Below are positions 22,178 to 35,400 of a stretch of DNA of 64,000 nt, piece by piece. The stretch comes from Sthenelais limicola (lineage: Eukaryota > Annelida > Polychaeta > Phyllodocida > Sigalionidae), in NCBI GenBank assembly GCA_942159475.1, contig OW804094.1, positions 132,976,755 to 133,040,754 on the forward strand, written 5' to 3'. The first letter of the stretch is position 1; every line of letters begins with the position of its first letter. The position numbers and the translations under genes are program-made. The notes beneath the pieces were generated by a model that was not told the DNA's origin, did not search any database, and saw nothing but the letters and a program-made list of their open reading frames with translations.

Positions 22178-25100
22178 TTTCTACTTCATGTTAACACAAT
22201 ACATTATTATATTGTTATTTGATCTTTACATAAAAAAGACCGGGTCTGGGACACTCCATCCATAACCATGTACATTACACGTGTAAGCAAGGGTTTATCA
22301 ATATAAACAGATAATATCACTTCCCTGTCCTACCAAGAATCCCATGGCCAGAATAAGTTGACCATTGCACCCACTAAAGCAAAAGGATATTTTTATGGTA
22401 TACATCCCTATATCTGGTACCAATTTTGGGACTTATATGTCTTTCGCGATTTTCCCTGGATTTAGGCGATGTGCAGTACAATTCAGGCCCTGTCTGTTAC
22501 AAGTCGCCCATCGACCCTCTTTCTATGCATGACACTTACTTTTCACAGACAGCACACATAATTGATACATGAGCAAATCCAAACGCTTTGACGTAATTCT
22601 TGGTACAAATGTTTGAAGTGAAATAAATAAATGTTCATTATGCTTCATGTAAGTTTAGAAATCTCTCTAAAAAGGGATGGGAATTCAGGCTCATAAATTA
22701 GGCATCCGCGATTACGCTAGCGTAATGACAAAACAATTGTTTTCCATCGCTTAATGACAAGCATATTCAGGGTATTTCTTTTATCTAAGTAGTTCGTTCT
22801 ATCATTTCTTGCGATAACTATTCATATTATCGCCATAATATGATATTAATTTATTATTGCTTGATTCACGATTTAACGCTTATGTGTCATATGGAATTCC
22901 ATATATGTTTTGCTTAAATGATACCCTCCGCAAATAATATCTAATAATGAATCCGAAAGTGAAGGATATAGCTTTCGTGGCAAAATATGGAAAACTGTTA
23001 AAAAAATGTGTGTGCATGTTGCTCTCTTAGAATAGGATATCTTTTAATTATGCATGACGAGAATCTCCTGGTGTTTTGGGTTTTAAATTCTTTTCCCTGA
23101 CTATTCATCCTTCATGTAATGCTGTAACATAACTTCTCTCTATACAATACAGGGCTCGAATAAAAACACGTTCGATCGTCCGGATGACTAAAAAATGTCT
23201 TTGTCCGATCGGACGAGTGAAAATATTATAAAGATATACAGGGAAGATTCTCACATAAAGTTCCGATGGACTTTATTGACGCTCCCTTTACTTAAGTGTT
23301 GCCTTAACATTCAGTTTTCTTGCTATGATTATTCGTTCCCGACAACACAAAAAGCTTGGAACGCAAAATAGATAAAAAGGTATACACAGCTATTGGTCAA
23401 GTATATCGCCGTAATAATTGCATAATGACAATCGCTGGTTTTGTTTGACCTACCAAAATGTGGATATTAATCATGATTGAACAACTATAAGTGTTTGTAG
23501 CACCATCCTTCCATTACTTTACGTTAATCACCCAGAGAAATATACACTTCATTTAAACTCTTCCTCTCTATACAAGCTTTGGTATTGGAATAAAAGCTAA
23601 TTGTAACTATAATTAATGCTTTAAAATGGGCACTAAATCGTCAACACACAACATTAAAACTTGGTTATCGATCACCCTCGTGGTAGGAATATAGATTTTC
23701 GTCTGTGGGAAGGACCTGATACTACTACACACTTATCATTTCATTTGCAAGTCATTTTAAGGAGATCTAATTGGAGTTATGGCTAACCCAGTGATGCCAC
23801 AACTTATGTGTTGATCATGTTATTATATTCAAACATCACATGTTAACTTTGAGTGATCAACCAAATCATCTCATGCATGAATATTTCTCAATATGGTTCG
23901 GGGGATTAAAACTCAACGCACATTATTATACATGCTTGAAATACATCGATAATTATTTACATAAAAATAGTCAGTATCAATGGGTCCATTGCCCTCACAT
24001 TGAAGCATTCCTCTTGAGGCATTTTCAAATATATTTTCAAAAATCCAATTGTGACTGTTGACCGGCGATTTGCGAGGCGATTTGTTTGTCGGAAACATAA
24101 ACTGGGTACACTTTGGCCAAAGAAATGGCGAACACAGTTGCGTTTGACTCAGGTAGACGCTTTATGAATTTACTCTTCTCTTATTTGGGTCGGTGGCAAC
24201 TTATGCTCCTAAATCAATTCTTTTTGCTACCATTCCTTTATTATTTGATTACAATTCTACTTGGCAGATAACTGGGAATTCTTCCAATCACAAAATACAA
24301 TTTGGGGGGAATATTGGAGGAGATACGGCGCCGAGGATAATTGATTTAGCCGGAGACATGCATTTTCAATCAATGCATGGAATATTCCCACGTAAATCAA
24401 ATTTACGTTAATTAATTGATGGGAATCCACAAATCGCCATTTTAGCGGTTCAAGATTGAAAATATCCGTGAAATATTCCATCATATGCATATTTCAATAT
24501 TGATCATTTTAATCATGATAAATATGTGCAATAAGGAGCATTACTATTTTTTATTGTATATTTTGTGTTTATCAAGTTTTAAAGATATATCTATTGCCCG
24601 ATGGATTAACTTCCCCGTACTTTGGTCCCTTAATATATTCTAATCACTGAAAATTGAAGTGTCAGCAGGAACCAGCAGAATAAAACCACATTAAAATATA
24701 AATACCATTCGTTCTACAGTACGTCAGGTCTTAATAGCAATTTTATCGTATGCAAAATGTGTGCCTCTCTGTGATATTACTCAATGCTGTCGCCCTTAAT
24801 GGTTAAATGCAAATTCCTCCATATAAGACATATTTCAATTGTACCAGAACGCACAGATTAAGCTCATATATATACCTCTAGATTTATTTACATTTTAGTT
24901 CCACAATATTTGCTTCCTTGTTATCACGTTGGCTTTCTCCCATGTCACCATTGATGCAATTTCATCTAAATATCACTCGAATAATATTCAATTCCGACTA
25001 AAACATGCTTGACCTATTTCCCTATGCTAGAACAACCTATATAGCGACGATCTCAGCAACGTATGTGTAAAATATTTGATACCCAAGGACCGGCGCGTGT

Positions 25101-25577
25101 CACATTTGCACAAATGAACAATGACTTGTTGCTCAAAGGATCAGTATTGTTCAGAAGACACCGAGATCTGATCCCTGACATTTGTCAAAGACATGCCTCT
25201 GGCGTCGATACGCGTAACGTCACCACGACGGTCAATATGGTTTAGCATTTCTATTTTATCTTTTGGGGAGCTAACAGATACATCCCTCGACAAAGATCGA
25301 TAGGAAAAGTCTGTACTAGGGTGGCAAGTTCATTGAGGTTGACATCAATAACGAAGTATAAGATATATGTATAATAATTCCGTTGAATATTACTTGAGTG
25401 CATGGGAGCATTGGTACATTCATATCTTCTCAAAGGACAATAATAAATCAACCATCATAATATACATGAATTCTTTCGTGTAATATCAACTTAACATGTC
25501 TTCCATCGTGAACCTATGAACAAATAGAGGAAAGACTGTAAACTTAATGAACGAGACAACCGAATACACATTACTGA
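22178..25577. other. intergenic stretch between isomerase upstream elements and the receptor 3' end
   Basis: AT-rich, with no gene supported on either strand. A small plus-strand ORF at 24126-24272 has an AAAATGGCG-type start and encodes 48 hydrophobic residues, without splice signals or a recognisable family. A short perfect hairpin (ACGTAAAT/ATTTACGT) lies at about 24391-24410. Confidence 0.5.
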
Positions 25578-25583
25578 TTTTAA
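25578..25583 (-). terminator. candidate polyadenylation signal for the receptor gene
   Basis: ATTAAA on the minus strand, followed by GT-rich TGTGTATT, about 370 nt past the stop codon at 25949. It is the nearest plausible hexamer I saw. Confidence 0.3.
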
Positions 25584-25948
25584 TAAAGAAAACACCATCA
25601 CCCAATGATTGTCTTACAAGTGGCTCATATATATATATAGCAATTGTTGATTATACCCCTTTCATACCCTCTACATCAGAATGCTCTACACAATAAACTG
25701 ATCGATGTCCATATCTAGTCTCTGTATTTCGAGAATGCATTTCATGCTAAATTTGATTTAAATGAATGGTCAATTATTTACCGGGGCAGAAAGATGTCCC
25801 CTTATTCACATGATTTGCTTCGAGGAGAAACAACAATGGGGAAAGACGGTACGTACATTGGTACCTGCATAGTATATGATCTCATAAAACCTATTTCGTA
25901 TTGTATTATTTAGTTGTTAAAGTTCATATGGAGTAGAACAATCATATT

Positions 25949-26432
25949 TTAGCTAACTACTCCAGGAGGGTGACTCTCTCCGTCCCGCCGGACAAATTTT
26001 GGACTCTCATACACGTGGACTTCTTGGGGTCTGAACGACGTCAAATTACTTAGCTTCGCACTTATGCTACTCGGCGGGACTGGGGGTTTAGGGGGACCTC
26101 CCGTGTAATCTGTTTTTGGATGGGGTTGAGGTCTTGGTAGAGAGGGAGGAGGAGGAGGAGGGGGTGGTTCGGGTCTTTCTCTCTCACCGGGAGGGGGCGG
26201 GGGAGGAGGAGGCTGTTGTTGACCACCGGTTTGAGAGTAAGATGGCGGCCGAGATTTCCACATCGCTCCATAGTTGCTGTCCGAATTGAGATTTACAAGC
26301 TCGACCTGATCAACGAGACCGACTGCAGAATTTCTCTTACAATATGGAGTGGTGTAGTCCTCACGCTCCTCATCCTCACTCTCCGGGGGCGAGGAAGCAT
26401 ATTGACCCCTTCGAGAAGCACATCTATTTCTT
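25949..26432 (-). CDS. receptor exon 6: proline-rich cytoplasmic tail and stop
   Basis: Acceptor CCAATTTTCAG|A, stop TAA at 25949-25951. It opens basic (RRNRCASRRG), then acidic (ESEDEERDYTTP), then PPSY (PPxY, WW-type), two eight-proline runs, KPPVPP, and ends with VYESPK and PPGVVS. Polyproline plus YxxP motifs point to SH3 and Crk/Nck-type SH2 partners; this is inference from motif knowledge. Confidence 0.87.
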
Positions 26433-29400
26433 CTGAAAATTGGTGGTACATAATTATTAGTTCATGTGTATATCATAGCATCCATGGAATGTGCAGTATC
26501 AATTGTAATCACGTTATGATTTTAGATTTAAATTTCTTCCTTTCTATTCCATATTTACAGCGCCAGAAATTAAGGAATGTTAGTAGAATATACAAACTTG
26601 TGGTACACCTGTATATTTCAACCCAGAATTTCAAGTAGATTGAAGTGCTTACCTTTTCAAACAGAACAACACGCTGGTTAGCATTATGACCCCAATTACC
26701 AGACCAAGAGCAACTCCCATGGCAGTAACAATGAGGATGCCTGAATTGTAAGATAAAGATAAAGATACTGTTACAGGCGAAATTTCTGATTAATTATTTA
26801 TACGACACCTATAGCTACTTTAAAGATTTTGAAGTTTAGAATTTCACATTTTCCCAAATAACTTATCAAACAGATTTTAAAAAAAATGAATTTGCATGTG
26901 AATTCCATTTCATTCGAATCAGTCGAGCCGCGGGTCGTCAATTATTAGGAACCCACCCAAGGAAACTACCGCTATTAGTGCACGTCCCAGTGGAGCAAGA
27001 ATGTGCCATGGTGAAATTGAAAGCTGCATATTTAATTACCCACAATAACTCGAGGTGAATTGAAAGCGGTTGAAACAATCTCTGAATCTTGAAAAACATT
27101 TCGTCAAATAAGCCGCGATCCTACTTGTATTAATGCTTTCATCAAGTGCGAGATGAAAAGTTAACGAGATAATAGCTATGAGTTTTGAGGGAATCACAGT
27201 TTAATGTTCTTTGGTGATCAATTTCCAAGAAGCGCCGCTAGTTATCTCATTGTATTGGTTGTTGTTAGGTTTTCTCCGGATTTTAATAAGCTTCTCAGGG
27301 ATTGTGTTAAACGCAGCTAGTTTTAGTTAGGAGCCTAATTACGGGAAACTGAAGACTTGCTGCATTCGTCAAAACACTGCATGAAATAGGGCCTGCGGTC
27401 CCGGCGGATTGTGCTTTGAATACCAATTCACACCTTACATGTTTTCCCCACGGATAGGCTTGTCAGAATCAATGTATTATTAAGTCAAATACCTAAATAT
27501 CTTTCTTATTGCAATTTATAAATACACATGAAACTTAATTTACACACCAATAACACATAGAGTAACACTAAGTAAGCTACGAGTGGGGAAATTGTACAGA
27601 TCTCTGTCATAGACAGGTCTTCTGAAGGTACCATTGCTGGAATGACACGATGGTGGAATACACATTGTTAAGCTAATTTTAATCAGGGTAGACACATTAA
27701 GGTGGTGATAATGGAGATACAGAAGTATCCCGCGGCATCAAGGATTAAGAAAAAATCCTACCAAAGGGAGATGACCAATCGTCTCCTATTACGGTCCAAT
27801 ATGCTTCAGCGTCTCCTGCAACGCAGATAAAATAGTATCAGCTATACAGAGATATATTTCATCATTTATTAGTTATAGATAAAGTGTTATCTGAAATCTT
27901 ACATCTTAAATATTTTATTCACTGCCACTTGTGAATGTAACTTTTGGCCGCTTGCCTTCATCAGCGTTCATTAGCATGCAACATTTATAAGGGTTTTCAA
28001 TGGGACATAAATTATTATAATACATTGATATTTTAACGGCCTTAATTGATCTACGCTTGATTGCTCTATAGCCTGATCTGATTCAAATCTCCGACATCAC
28101 GTTGTAGTTTATCTCCAGTTATAGCATTCCTTTCATCCAGGGATTTGTATTTACACGAAGAATAAGAACTAGAATATTGTCATCTATATATGAGTAGTTA
28201 TGGGCTTATAGCCTTCCTCCACCAAATTGCATTGTGAGTTGCAATTCTATCACAGGAATATATAATGGTTATGATATCTGTGTAACCCCTTGCGAGCAAG
28301 CAAGCAGCTTCACTAATGACCACAGTGCCTTCCATGAACCTACAGGTGATTGCAAGTGATTGCTAGCAATTCTAAGCGATTGCTCAAGTTTCCAAACAAT
28401 TGCCTGGATACACGATCACGATAAATCGCTGGGGTCCTGCGACCTAGTGAAGGACCTCTGATGGAGCCCCTGGTTTCAACAAATGCATGTTCATCAATAG
28501 GCAGATATAGCTTAGCTGCTGGTCTTACCATAGAAGTATTTCCGTTACTGTTAAGATAAGACAACGGGTTTATTCCTTGAAAACCGTTCGTCACATGTTC
28601 AAACGACAAATAAAGAATTCAATTCCGTTCAAATTTGAACCATGCATGCATAGGCTTTGGGATTGTATTTATTTTAATGTAATGCGATTTTAATATTCTG
28701 AACTCAGCACCATATCATATTGCAATCAAGGTTTTAATTCCTCTGTACCAATAATTAGGTAAACCGAGCCCCGGAAATTGAAGTTATCAATTAGGACTTT
28801 TTCCTCTTGATGTAATATTCCTGATAACACCGTGGCAATGATTGGCTAATTTGGACAAATTTTGTAATCACGCCCTCCTCTGCTTGACTATAACCATCCC
28901 ACTACTCTTTTCCTTTGAGATCGGACTATTCATTAATACACAAATCAGATCATCTTATGATTCTCTGTAAATCTTTACTGTCCCCGAAGTCTTAACAATC
29001 CTATTGGCCCCGACCATGTGTTTTCCGCCTCATCAGCTTTAGCCTATCGCTTTGTATCGTTATGAAACACATGTAATCCTATTAGAGCCTAAGGTATCAA
29101 TAATTTGTAAGGCGTAAGAGTTGGAGATTTTATGTACACTTAATGAATGTATGCGATACCTCCTTTTATGGAGGAGGAGGTGCCTATTTGTGCGTCATTA
29201 CCCATCCGATCTGGCCCCTCCTAAATCACAAGCCTGCCCTGGGGGGAGCACTGGCTGCCTTATCTGTATGGGAATGTGCTGCACCGCAGGCCTTTTCACT
29301 TTTTTCGCCCTAGCCGTTTAACCCACTACCCACACACGCTAACACATTCCTTAACACGCCCTGCCTGTCCCCTCTCCCCTTCCCCGCGCTCCCCTTTTAG

Positions 29401-32400
29401 CCTCAGCCTACGTGCAGACGTGAAGACATTCCCAATAGCAAGTCTATTCATGCCTAAATATTTCTTTTCTTGTGTTAAGGCCTATAATTGCATTTTCTGT
29501 ATTTACATCGATGTAAAAGGCTGATTTCTTTAATATTCCATGGCTTTTTGTGAGAAGGAAGTCCGCCCCTTTTCTACTGCCGATGTGAGTAACCCCCCTA
29601 GGGAAGTTGCTCGGTCGCCAGTGCCACTCCCCTCCCAATGCTGCCCACAGCTATGGTTTATTCATGCCATGATCAATCAGGGGTATAAAGTAATTATCAG
29701 GCGCCAATCAAGACGGCTTCCACAGTCTCCTGTCATTTCCATTTGGAAAGAAATCGCTGCGAGTCACCCAGCCCGACCACTTTTCGTAGCGAAGCAATAC
29801 AAAGGGAAAGCAAATGGGAATTTTCTGCACCGCCAGTTCCCCTCATATGACCAGTTATGGTGCGGACCCAACCGTTAATGAGGTTTAGGCCACCGGTGAT
29901 TTAAGTGTTATGAATTTTCAAATGGCTTGACGCTATCCAATTTTCTCGACACAGCCATGGCGTGTGGGAGGGCGTGAAAAGGGGAACGGGGACGAATTAT
30001 GACCCGTTTTAGGGGAGGAAACTTGTGTCAGATCTTATAAAAAGCAATAATATTTCACATCGACTAAACCGCTAAATACCTGACTCCAACACAAGATTTG
30101 CATTCTGTTCCCTTAATCTTTTCACGAATGGCTTCGGATCCTGAACAAATTACACGTGAGGGTCTCAACTCTCATTTTGCTCATAACTTTTGAAGAGTAC
30201 ATTCCGTGCATTAATACCAATCTGGCGAAAGGCCTTTCATTATGTTCTGATATGATATGGGCGACCCCACGATAATGAAGTAACCGGGAACGCAAACCAC
30301 CCTGCCATGATGTGGTGGATTGCTCGGCTGGGGATTTACCCTCCCTCCACCTAACTACTCATTTAGCGCCATAATGAACGATGAGACGGAGATGGATTCT
30401 ATTCCAGTCGTTCTCATATCATATCACCTTCAGCGGCAACATTTGTATTGTCATCCGCAACAAATCCGCCTTCAGAACTACTGAACTTTGAACTTCCTCG
30501 CTGTCTAGACGAGGCGAGTATAGCTCATAGGCTATATTATATAATCTTATTCCCGAATGGAAAAGAGCTGCTTTCTTCATTGATTGGCAGATCAGGGAAC
30601 ATCAACTCTCCCAGGTAATCAAAAGATTACCCCCTTTTGCACAGGACCTGAAACTAAACTAAATGTTACTGCTGATTCTAGGAAACATATATCATCCGAC
30701 AAAAATCCAATATCTGAAGCATGAAATAGACATAGCATATAATCAGGAGATGTTTGAAAAATGGCCTGCGTTATTGTAACCGAAAAGGCACACCGTGTCT
30801 CACCCGCATTCCCTTACATCTATGCATGCAGAGTGGCACCGCGACCCCTCACCCATATTCCGCTTGCTAGCCCGAGGCAAACTTTCTCGTGACTGACAAA
30901 GGTGACTGGTTTTCTACCACCATTAGCTGAGCTTGGTGCAGAAACCCAGTTAGAGAAGGGCATGATTCGTTTCCTCTCCCTTCTCTTCGCCCATCATTAT
31001 ACATATTATCCCAAGAGAAGGGTGCCAAATGATTGATTAGTGTCTGCTCAAAGTCACGGAGGGAAAATCTCCGGGAATTAACACACCAGGAGGTTTTAGG
31101 TGTGTATTGCTCACCAGAATACTCTTATTTTACGTATTCTGTCACACGTTAAGTCCCCTTGTGCCTAGGAGTGTTGGTCTCCCGACTTCACTCCCATTTT
31201 ACAGGGTCCACTACCAGCTTCAAGCTGATTAATATCACCATATAAATGGGTGAATATTTAAACGAGATCACCGATAGCAATGGTAGAGTGAATGGCCATT
31301 TAGCCTGTTTATTCATCCGTCCCTTTCCCCACGTCTTCATCAATTAATCACCTGCAAGCCCTTGTCTATATTTCTTTATGCATGGTAGAATTTGCCTCTA
31401 ATCCTTGACCCCATTGCCCTCCCCCTAATGCTCTTCTTTAGCTCTTAACATTCCACGCCACTGAGGGAAAATGGCAGGCGGGGAGAGACCACAAAGTGAT
31501 AAATCGCACACAGGGACAAAGGAGTGGGGAGTATAAAAGCGGGAGCGATGAGAGTGGTCAGGGAAGTAACAAATATATGGCATAGATACATCTCAGTGAC
31601 CTATTCAGTACCTCACAGACACAGTGAAAAATACCACACGACTTGCAAATTGCTTTGTTCATTTCGGAAAGCAATGGGATAGAAAAAATGCATAGATTTC
31701 CATTGGTTCACCAGTCAACCAGTGAACAACCCACAGTACAACAGAGGAACTGAGAGAGGTCAATGTAAGAAACCATGGTACAGGCTATTATGTTGCTTGA
31801 AGTAAATTAGCTGTCAAAGTCCTCTTCCCATGAGATTTAGGACAGTGGGAGCAGCGCTATCAGCCAGCCTCCCAAGGGCCCCTAATAAGGATAGTCGACT
31901 AGGGCTGCGTAAAAATGGGTATAGCCATCGTGAATGAACCATGAAGAAGCGAATGTAAAATCGATGGATATTCGGTTAACAAGCGGCGAAAATGCCCATA
32001 TCATACCCCAAGCTCTTAATAAATGCCATATATATATGGATATTTGTGTCACCAGTCGGTATGATCTCACTGTGTATGAGGCATCCCCCAGAATCTAAGC
32101 CAGTATAACGATCATGTACCAGCAAATGCATAATCAGGCTTATGAGAAGTAATCATTGGGAAACCTAGGTTTGGCAGGTTCAAGTAGAGCAGATTACTAC
32201 TGAAGGAATCATGGAATGTGCCAAGGTGTGTAAATCAGCTGTAGTTGATTGGATGGTAGAGATAACAGCTAGTTCTTACTGCGAAATCCTCTTTCCTCTG
32301 TGATTCCTTTGAAAAGTAAGGATTTTAGAACCAGAGGGATTCCATTCTCTAAAGTGCTTAGAGTACTTCTCTTGGCAACCACTTATTGCACTAAAGACAC

Positions 32401-35400
32401 GATTGAGTTAATGTGGGACATGCAATTAGTGCAAGATGCTCCATTTATTCGAAAACAGATTCCGCCAATCACACCATCTGATATTCTTTGATGTGCTATT
32501 TTAGAAAGCTGAGCGCACTATTGCTAGCATGGCCCCCGAATGTTATCTTTATATAAAAAAAACTCTATCTCCATTTTCTGACACGACCGGCTGAAACGTG
32601 GGTCTCATTCGATTTCGATAACCTAGTGAGCTCGTAAATAATTCCCCTCGATTGACGATCACGCATATTGTAGCTATAGCCGCAAATGGTCGTTCAAGCG
32701 ATAAGATCACCGTGTTCTGCACTGTATGCTATGAACAAAGGATATATCCCATTCATAGGCACCAGGGAAATTAATAGAGGGGGATACAGTCTGGAGTAAT
32801 CAGCAACATAAATCTCACCTTAACATAGTAGAATATTCTGACCTTAAGACCTCCTGGACTATGGCTGACAAAAGAAAAGTATTGGTAGAAAATCTACCCT
32901 AGACAGGTGCTCTACTTCATGATCTGCCGCGCGATATAAATGTATATGTAGAGAGAAATAAGAAAGGTCATTCTATCTGCTGCATTAATCCGCTATTCAT
33001 AGAGGCGTATTTTTGTTCTAGGCAGCACCTCACAATCTATGGCACGAGTCCATAGTAGATCACACGTAGCGCGCTAACATTTGATGTGGTTTTAGTGTGG
33101 GGAAGCAGCCATGCGGGCACAATGTGCTTGAAAGTTGGACAGTTTTTCGTGCAGTCACTGCTTAGGCATGCAATATGGAGCACGGGCGACCCTTTCTGAT
33201 TACCCAGTTTTTCAGACATGATGCGCTGAGTGTGCATAGTAATGATGCTATTATCAGGGTTTCCTTGATGAACAGTGATCAATAAAGGAAGAAGGACGTC
33301 CATTGGTGATTCATAAGAGAATGGAGGAGCCAAATTCTTGCCAGATTACATTCCGACTTCATCCTTAAAATTGCACATTTTAAAAAGTAAGAGGTGATTA
33401 TGCATCTCAATATCTAAATTATTCAATACGCGACATCGTAGCTACACGGATCTGTCATCGGGATCAAGGGAGAATGCATTGTTTTAAGTTAAAAACAATG
33501 TACCAATGACCAAAGACATAACTGATTTTGGTTTTTGAATAAATCATTTCCTTTTTTGATCAATCGACATAATTGGGTTCAGACAAACTAACCTCGAGTA
33601 TTTTAAGGACTCTTTCGTTTAGATATGAAACTACATTCTTTCAAGAATACCCCTTTGTCATAATACAAGCAGCAACAAAGGAGTTTATTGTCTTGTTTAC
33701 AGCTAAAGACCATTTACTTTCAGCTTCCTCTACTGAATAAAGAGAGGGCCGTCTCTTTACTTTAACCATTTGCGTGAACGTAAGACTTCGGTATCTTTGG
33801 GTAGAGCTAAAGTCGATTCTTTAACGGCAGGAACTTGGTAAAGCAGTCGATATTCGGAAACATCAACTGAAGAGTAATATTTAGGTAAGCTTCCTTTACT
33901 CTACTGATTTTTATGTCACAGTGCGATGTAAAAACGCGAAAGGCTCTTCCCAAACATCCACCCTTGAAAGCACTGGTTAATACATTGTTGATCAAACAAT
34001 TCAATGTACAAATTGCACAGGTCCAGTTCTTGGAGGCACGTTGCTTTGACTCCAGGGAACCGACCTGTTTATTTCTGATACTCTACTGGAGGATGTAATC
34101 CCATGAAATATTGCGCTCTGCCACCTCACAAAATTCCCACCTGCTATTTTCTTAGGCCAGTTCCTTTCATTCACTGCCGGCAGGTCATTGGCGGCGGGAT
34201 TGTCTGCTGCGCCGACGTCGCACTGCATCGACCTCTTCACCTCTGCTTTCCAGAGGCAATTTAGCCAATCGTATTTTATGTATGCCAACCATACAGCGTG
34301 CTATTTAATAACTAGGAGGCTGTCCAAGAGGAAATGCCCCCTGCATGAGATATACATTTGATGGTAGATCCATAATCCCCAAGATCGGAACATAATCATT
34401 TTCATGTCTTCGGTATGTCCATAAATCTTGACCGATTAAAAACTCTGTCACCGCTTCGTAACGCCGCATTTAAAACATTAACATCCTTTATTTTAGGACC
34501 CCATATACAATTGTTCGCCAGTTAATTGAATAAAATTGTTTAAAATCACAAAAAGACTCTTTTCTCTAAAACATGTTCCACTCCATTAAAAATCAGTATA
34601 GATCTAGGGCCAAGATAATATTACATTTTTTGTTTTAGGTTGTTTAATTGGATGTTTTGCCGGTGGGTGTTGATTGTCAGATATCAATACGCCTACTCAA
34701 AGTGATGATATCCCTTATTACTTACTAGATGTCCGTTGGTGTCTTGTGGCCATATCTATTCCAATTTTTCAACAGAATTATGTTCCCAGTAGCCGCTAGA
34801 TATACAGTGGGAAACGCACTTCACTAGTATGATAATTTCCCACTTGGATCTAATCAAGATTGATACCCGAGAAACGCGATGAACTGAAAAATCTTTTAAC
34901 CACAGTCTGATCTAATCATACGGAATAATAATATCATTATACCTACCATCAGATTGGGAGCAGCTCCTTAGTTCCCCGACCCACGTCTTGCCATTACATC
35001 TCAGATATGATCGCTCCCTTGTATGATTGCATGTGACTATGAGACTACTGCCAATCTGTTCTACCATCCCATCTTTGGGTGGTACAAATACTGGGCAGCC
35101 GATTGCTGGGAGAAAGAGAAAGAGAGAAGAAGCTGAGTAATAAAGAAAAATGGAGCTCAAATGAATCGTAACATACCATTAAAGATTAAACATTGAAAGG
35201 AAAAGATTTAAATGGGGTTAGAACAAGTACCCCGCGGAGAACAGCGTTCACCAGGGACAAACATTTCCTCGAATCGATTCCCTAGAGGGAGACATTACAG
35301 TGATTTAACATTAGTGGTATTCGCGACAGAAAACTAGGGTCATTGCTTGCAAGGAAGAAGCTATTACTTCCAGGCCAACAGCGTTCTTTGGTCCTGTTGC

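Noticed and set aside
24126..24272. Plus-strand 48-residue hydrophobic ORF starting ATGGCGAAC
   Set aside because: Reasonable start context, but AT-rich sequence yields such peptides readily, and there is no recognisable match.
26216..26638. 140-residue plus-strand ORF, the longest in the window
   Set aside because: It is antisense to the receptor's tail exon and acceptor. The minus strand has the correct splice sites and phase.
29540..29878. 112-residue plus-strand ORF starting MAFCEKEVRPF
   Set aside because: Weak Kozak at -3, no domain, within a receptor intron on the opposite strand. A GTGAGT inside it has no partner exon.
31532..31538. TATAAAA box on the plus strand
   Set aside because: Good match, but no open frame or exon follows within several hundred bases.
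33037..33333. 98-residue minus-strand ORF inside intron 4
   Set aside because: The Sushi and transmembrane exons join in phase without it, and no domain or acceptor is seen.
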